Assembly: GCA_029861655.1 (NCBI GenBank)
Contig: JAOTZA010000125.1
Coordinates: forward strand, 1-9,037
Reading direction: 5' to 3'
DNA: 9,037 nt
Source of the DNA: Acidobacteriota bacterium
Lineage (GTDB): Bacteria > Acidobacteriota > Thermoanaerobaculia > Multivoradales > JAHEKO01
Below, one piece after another: positions 5,698 to 9,037 of this stretch (position 1 is the stretch's first letter; the number at the start of each line of letters is the position of its first letter). The notes below the pieces were generated by a model. The model was not told where the DNA came from. It saw only the letters and a program-made list of their open reading frames with translations, and ran no database searches. The position numbers and the translations under genes were made by a program.

Positions 5698-7848
5698 TCA
5701 TTCGGTTACGGGGGGCGGCAGGTACCGTTCCCTGAGCGTCTTGAACCTCGGTTCCTCGCGGATCATGTCGAGGTTCGAGTCGTGCTCGAGCCAGTCGAGG
5801 TTGCTGAAACCAAGGGTAAGTGCCTCCTCCAGACATGCGACCGCCGCAGCTGCGTCGCCGGCCAGGGAGTAGATGCAGGCGAGGTTGTAAAGCGTCATCG
5901 GGTCGTCGCGATCGACAGACCGAGCCTTCGCCGCCAGGTCGCAGCCCCGCTCGATCTCACCAAGGGCGACGAGGCCATTGGCGGCCATGTAGAGGGCACG
6001 GGCGTTGTCCGGGTTGGCTTCGAGGTAGCGCTCGGCGGCGGTGATGCCCTTTCGTCTCGCCCCTAGGGCCTCTCTGGGTAGGTCGAGGTCGTCGTAGATC
6101 TGAGCCATTAGTAGCGATGCTTGAAAATCCTCCGGTCGAAGCTCGATTGCCCGCCGATACAGCTCTATTGCCTGCTCGGGTCGGCCGAAGGAAAAGCAGT
6201 GGCGTGCGAAGAAGTAGCAAGCGTCGAAGTCCTTTGGGTTGAGCTCGAGAGCTCGAGCAAAGGCCCGATCGGCGTCCTCGGCCCGCTGACCCAGGGAAAG
6301 CGCGACGCCACGAGCGGTGTGGACTGTTGGGGATTTTGGGTCCAACTCCAAAGCCTTGCGACTTGCTGCGAGCGCCATTGCGAGATGGACCGCGTTGCGC
6401 TGCGCGTTGGCGTAAAGGTAGGAACGGCAGTCGGCAATACCAGCGTAGGCGAGGGCGAAAGAGGGATCGAGAGCCACCGCGCCGGCGAACTTCTCGAGCG
6501 CGTGCTCGATCCCTCGGCGACCATACTCGTAGAAGTACTTTCTCCCCATGAGGTAGTGATCGTAGGCTCGGATCTCGCGAGTCGGGGAATGCCGGATAGC
6601 GCTCTTTTCAGTTGGGCTGAGGGTCACGCGCAGGGCATCGACGATGCGCTCGGCGATCTCCTCCTGGATGGCGAAGATGTCTGTTGCCGGCCTGTCGAAG
6701 CGCTTCGACCACAGGTCAAAGCCATTGGCGACGTCCACCAGTTCGGCGGTGATCCGCAACCGGTCGCCGGCGCGGCGCACACTGCCTTCGAGCACCGTGT
6801 TGACCGCCAGCCGCCGTCCGATCTCTTCGATGTTGCTGGCACGCCCCGAGAACTGGAACGACGAGGAGCGAGAGGCTACCCTCAAGTTCTCGACCCGGTT
6901 GAGGGCGTTGATAAGTTCCTCGGAGATTCCCTCGCAAAAGTAGTCCTGGTCCTGGTCCGGGCTCATATCGGCAAAAGGCAGGACCGCGATGGAGCTTTGT
7001 TCCCGAGGCGCCGAATCAGGTGCGCCCGCGATCGCTTCGAGCGAGCGAGCGAGATCGATCGAGGATTGCCATCGGTTTGCGGGTTTCTTCTCGAGACAGC
7101 GTCCAACCAGCCGGGAGAGATCCCTTGGGAGATCCGGCCTCGCCTGCTCGAGGGGAGTGACGCGGTCACGAAGGATCGAACAGATCAGGCCGGCGCCACT
7201 GTCTGCGCGGAACGGACGTGTGCCGGTGGCCATCTCGTACAACAAAACGCCCAGGGTGTAGATATCCGAGCGCCTGTCGGCGGGAACCGCTCGAACCTGT
7301 TCCGGAGACATGTACGGCAAGGTTCCGATCAAGAGGCCGTCTTCGGCGGTATCGAGGGTCTCGGTGTCGGGAATCTCGCCAGCGAGCCTGGAAAGGCCGA
7401 AGTCGAGGATCTTTACGCGTCCCTCGCGATCGATCATTACATTGCTGGGCTTCAAGTCGCGGTGGACAATGTCGCGCTCGTGGGCGGCTGCCAGAGCGTG
7501 AGTAAGCGGGATCGCCAGTTCAAAGAACTCGTCTGCAGGCAGGCCGCCGTCGGGAATCCGGCTGTCGAGAGTTTCGCCCTCCACCAACTCCATGGTCAGG
7601 AAACGATCACCGTCATGTTCTTCGACGGAGTAGATCGTGACGATGTTCGGATGGTTGAGTGCGGCAAGAGTCTTGGCCTCTTGCTCGAAGCGAGCCAGCC
7701 GGCCCGGGTCCCGCGCGACTTCCGATGGCAGGTGCTTGAGAGCGACTTCGCGACCGAGCCGGTTGTCACGCGCCAGATAAACCTCGGCCATCGCTCCTTT
7801 CCCGAGCTTGCGGAGGATGGAGTAATGCTTGAGCGAGCCTTCGATCAT
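5698..7848 (-). CDS. Serine/threonine protein kinase fused to TolB/FlgO-like domain and TPR repeats
   Basis: A 716-aa multidomain protein. Residues 9-271 are a complete Hanks-type kinase: glycine loop GKGAMAEVY (16-24), VALK Lys38, helix-C Glu57, HRDLKPSN (129-136, Asp131), DFG (149-151), GTLPYMSPEQ (175-184) and DIYTLGVLLYEM (195-206). All catalytic residues are present. After a short linker, residues 285-410 match the TolB/FlgO-like module often attached to such kinases and adenylate cyclases: IAVLPFADMS (287-296), DYFCEGISEELINAL (302-316) and VLEGSVRR (352-359). Residues 425-680 are TPR-like helical repeats (for example about 446-465, 487-506, 521-540, 555-574, 655-680). No membrane helix lies between kinase and C-terminal modules, so the protein looks cytosolic, unlike many relatives. 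ATG 7846-7848 lacks a good Shine-Dalgarno sequence (AGGGAAG is about 14 bases off). A signalling role is sure; the signal and targets are unknown. Confidence 0.92.
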   Translation of the reverse strand: MIEGSLKHYSILRKLGKGAMAEVYLARDNRLGREVALKHLPSEVARDPGRLARFEQEAKTLAALNHPNIVTIYSVEEHDGDRFLTMELVEGETLDSRIPDGGLPADEFFELAIPLTHALAAAHERDIVHRDLKPSNVMIDREGRVKILDFGLSRLAGEIPDTETLDTAEDGLLIGTLPYMSPEQVRAVPADRRSDIYTLGVLLYEMATGTRPFRADSGAGLICSILRDRVTPLEQARPDLPRDLSRLVGRCLEKKPANRWQSSIDLARSLEAIAGAPDSAPREQSSIAVLPFADMSPDQDQDYFCEGISEELINALNRVENLRVASRSSSFQFSGRASNIEEIGRRLAVNTVLEGSVRRAGDRLRITAELVDVANGFDLWSKRFDRPATDIFAIQEEIAERIVDALRVTLSPTEKSAIRHSPTREIRAYDHYLMGRKYFYEYGRRGIEHALEKFAGAVALDPSFALAYAGIADCRSYLYANAQRNAVHLAMALAASRKALELDPKSPTVHTARGVALSLGQRAEDADRAFARALELNPKDFDACYFFARHCFSFGRPEQAIELYRRAIELRPEDFQASLLMAQIYDDLDLPREALGARRKGITAAERYLEANPDNARALYMAANGLVALGEIERGCDLAAKARSVDRDDPMTLYNLACIYSLAGDAAAAVACLEEALTLGFSNLDWLEHDSNLDMIREEPRFKTLRERYLPPPVTE

Positions 7849-7926
7849 GGCCGGGTCACCGCGCTTCCCTTTTTGCGATGGTAGGTGCCCAATCGGAGAC
7901 GAGCGCCACCCACGAGGGTAGTGTGA

Positions 7927-9037
7927 TTAGGTGGCGACCAGAATCCCGGCGATGGTGGCGGTGATCCAGGAGGCAATGGCACCGCCCAGCATGGCCCGCA
8001 GACCGACACGTGCCAGGTCGCTCCTGCGCTCGGGGGCGATCGCCGCGATACCACCGATCTGGATACCGATCGACGAGAAGTTGGCGAAACCGCACAGGGC
8101 GTAGGTCGAGATGATCGTCGCCCGCGGTCCGATCACATCCTGGTCGATGTAGGTGCCGAGCTGACCATAGGCGACGAACTCATTGAGCGAGAGCTTGATC
8201 CCGAGCAGATTCCCCACTGCAGCGGCGTCTTCCCAGGGTACCCCCATGAGCCAGGCCAGCGGTTTGAGGACGTTGCCAAAGAAGGTCTGGAGAGAGCCCG
8301 GGAAGATGCCGGCAAACTCCTGGGTCACCGGCGACAGACCGCCGCTCGAGTAGGTTCGGAGATCGCCGCCGATCAAGCGCCCGTCGATCAGTGAGTCGAG
8401 AAAATTGAGGATGACATCGGCGACCGCGATCAGGGCGATAAAACCCAACAGCATGGCGCCGACGTTGACCGCCAGCTTGAGGCCGTCGGTGATTCCGTTT
8501 GACGCGGCCTCGATGACGTTGCCGCCGGCCTCGATGTCCGGAAGCTTGACGTCACCGGCGGTGGCGGAGTGTTCGAGCTCGGGGTAGATGATCTTGCCGA
8601 TGACCAGGGCTGCCGGCGCCGACATGACGCTGGCCGCGATCAGGTGGCCGGCCGGCACCCCCATACCGATATATCCCGCGAGGACGCCGCCGGCGATGGT
8701 GGCAAAGCCGCCCACCATGATGGTCAGAAGTTCCGAGTTGGTCATCTTGCCGAGAAAAGGCTTGATCAGGAGCGGTGCCTCGGTCTGGCCGACAAAAACA
8801 TTGGCCGAGCACGAGAGCGTTTCGGCACCCGATGTGCCGATCGTCCAGCGCATAAAGCGGGCCATGGTTTCGATGACCTTCTGCATGATCCCCAGGTAAT
8901 AGAGAACGGCCATAAAGCCGCCAAAGAAGACGATTGTCGGCAACACCTTGAAGGCAAACAAGAAGCCGAGACCCTTTCCAGGATCGGCGAGGTCGCCAAA
9001 GAGAAACCGCGCGCCATAGTCGGAGAGAGTCAGAAAG
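7927..9037 (-). CDS. Concentrative nucleoside transporter (CNT/NupC family), 5' end outside the window
   Basis: About 369 residues are visible and the frame stays open to the right edge, so roughly the first 50 residues of a ~420-aa protein are missing; the in-frame TTG at 8961 is internal. The family couples nucleoside uptake across the inner membrane to an H+ or Na+ gradient. Motifs, numbered from the first visible residue: YGARFLFGDL (7-16), GFLFAFKVLPTIVFFGG near 24-40, NVFVGQTEAPLL (about 79-90), GGFATIAGGVLAGY near 109-122, LSLNEFVAYGQL near 282-293 and TYALCGFANFSSIGIQ near 311-326. These include the GQTEAP and NEFVAY segments that bind nucleoside. Several membrane helices are evident, and the Ala/Gly-rich end ILVAT closes the protein. 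It lies 78 bp upstream of the kinase gene on the same strand. I cannot tell purine from pyrimidine preference or the coupling ion. Confidence 0.93.
   Translation of the reverse strand, partial: FLTLSDYGARFLFGDLADPGKGLGFLFAFKVLPTIVFFGGFMAVLYYLGIMQKVIETMARFMRWTIGTSGAETLSCSANVFVGQTEAPLLIKPFLGKMTNSELLTIMVGGFATIAGGVLAGYIGMGVPAGHLIAASVMSAPAALVIGKIIYPELEHSATAGDVKLPDIEAGGNVIEAASNGITDGLKLAVNVGAMLLGFIALIAVADVILNFLDSLIDGRLIGGDLRTYSSGGLSPVTQEFAGIFPGSLQTFFGNVLKPLAWLMGVPWEDAAAVGNLLGIKLSLNEFVAYGQLGTYIDQDVIGPRATIISTYALCGFANFSSIGIQIGGIAAIAPERRSDLARVGLRAMLGGAIASWITATIAGILVAT

Noticed and set aside
7845..7870. Mini reading frame (GTG ACC CGG CCA TGA) overlapping the kinase start as ATGA, with AGGGAAG upstream
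   Set aside because: It could couple translation, but four codons in a shadow frame running out of the transporter gene are easily chance.
6121..7884. 587-codon open frame on the plus strand
   Set aside because: It lies wholly antisense to the intact kinase-TPR gene; the composition looks like a GC-rich shadow and no family motif is visible.
8961..9037. Treating TTG 8961 as the start of the nucleoside transporter
   Set aside because: Upstream in-frame codons encode the conserved YGARFLFGDL segment, so the gene continues beyond the window.
1..9037. CRISPR arrays, tRNA/rRNA genes, insertion sequences, attachment sites
   Set aside because: No spaced repeats, cloverleaf-like elements, transposase motifs or terminal inverted repeats were seen on reading both strands.

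Overview
The window is GC-rich, densely coded bacterial chromosome with no mobile element, RNA gene or CRISPR array that I can see. The mix of genes fits a lineage such as Acidobacteriota (Thermoanaerobaculia-like) or a similar GC-rich soil or marine phylum: a Ser/Thr kinase fused to a TolB/FlgO-like domain and TPRs, a DUF4412-type exported protein, an SDR-type threonine dehydrogenase paired with Kbl, a CNT nucleoside transporter, and frequent GTG/TTG starts. This placement is inferred from gene style, not from a marker gene.

Layout from left to right: (1) 16-567, minus, a putative lipoprotein with a DUF442-type nonclassical tyrosine-phosphatase fold (Cys-x4-Arg). (2) A 69-bp divergent intergenic region with an extended -10 box and a small symmetrical repeat. 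(3) 637-2402, plus, a tight two-gene unit. The first gene is an HMG-CoA-lyase-like TIM barrel carrying a C-terminal two-helix membrane hairpin and lacking the usual catalytic-loop cysteine. The second is a 122-aa protein whose cytosolic N-terminal half resembles the alpha2-L2-alpha3 part of a histone fold, followed by two membrane helices. (4) 2485-4669, minus, the threonine-to-glycine operon, SDR threonine dehydrogenase then 2-amino-3-ketobutyrate CoA ligase, 4 bp apart. (5) 4813-5658, plus, a secreted DUF4412-like protein, divergent from tdh. (6) 5698-7848, minus, a Ser/Thr kinase-TolB-like-TPR fusion. (7) 7927-9037, minus, a CNT nucleoside transporter whose N-terminus lies beyond the right edge.

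How they work together: tdh and kbl form a clear pathway (L-threonine to 2-amino-3-ketobutyrate to glycine plus acetyl-CoA). The kinase and transporter are ordinary single genes on the same strand. The least explained and most interesting part is 637-2402, where a membrane-anchored, probably altered HMGL-family enzyme is translationally linked to a putative membrane-anchored histone-fold protein. I know of no described system with this pairing. The histone-fold reading rests on an ungapped comparison to an archaeal histone recalled from memory and needs structural confirmation.
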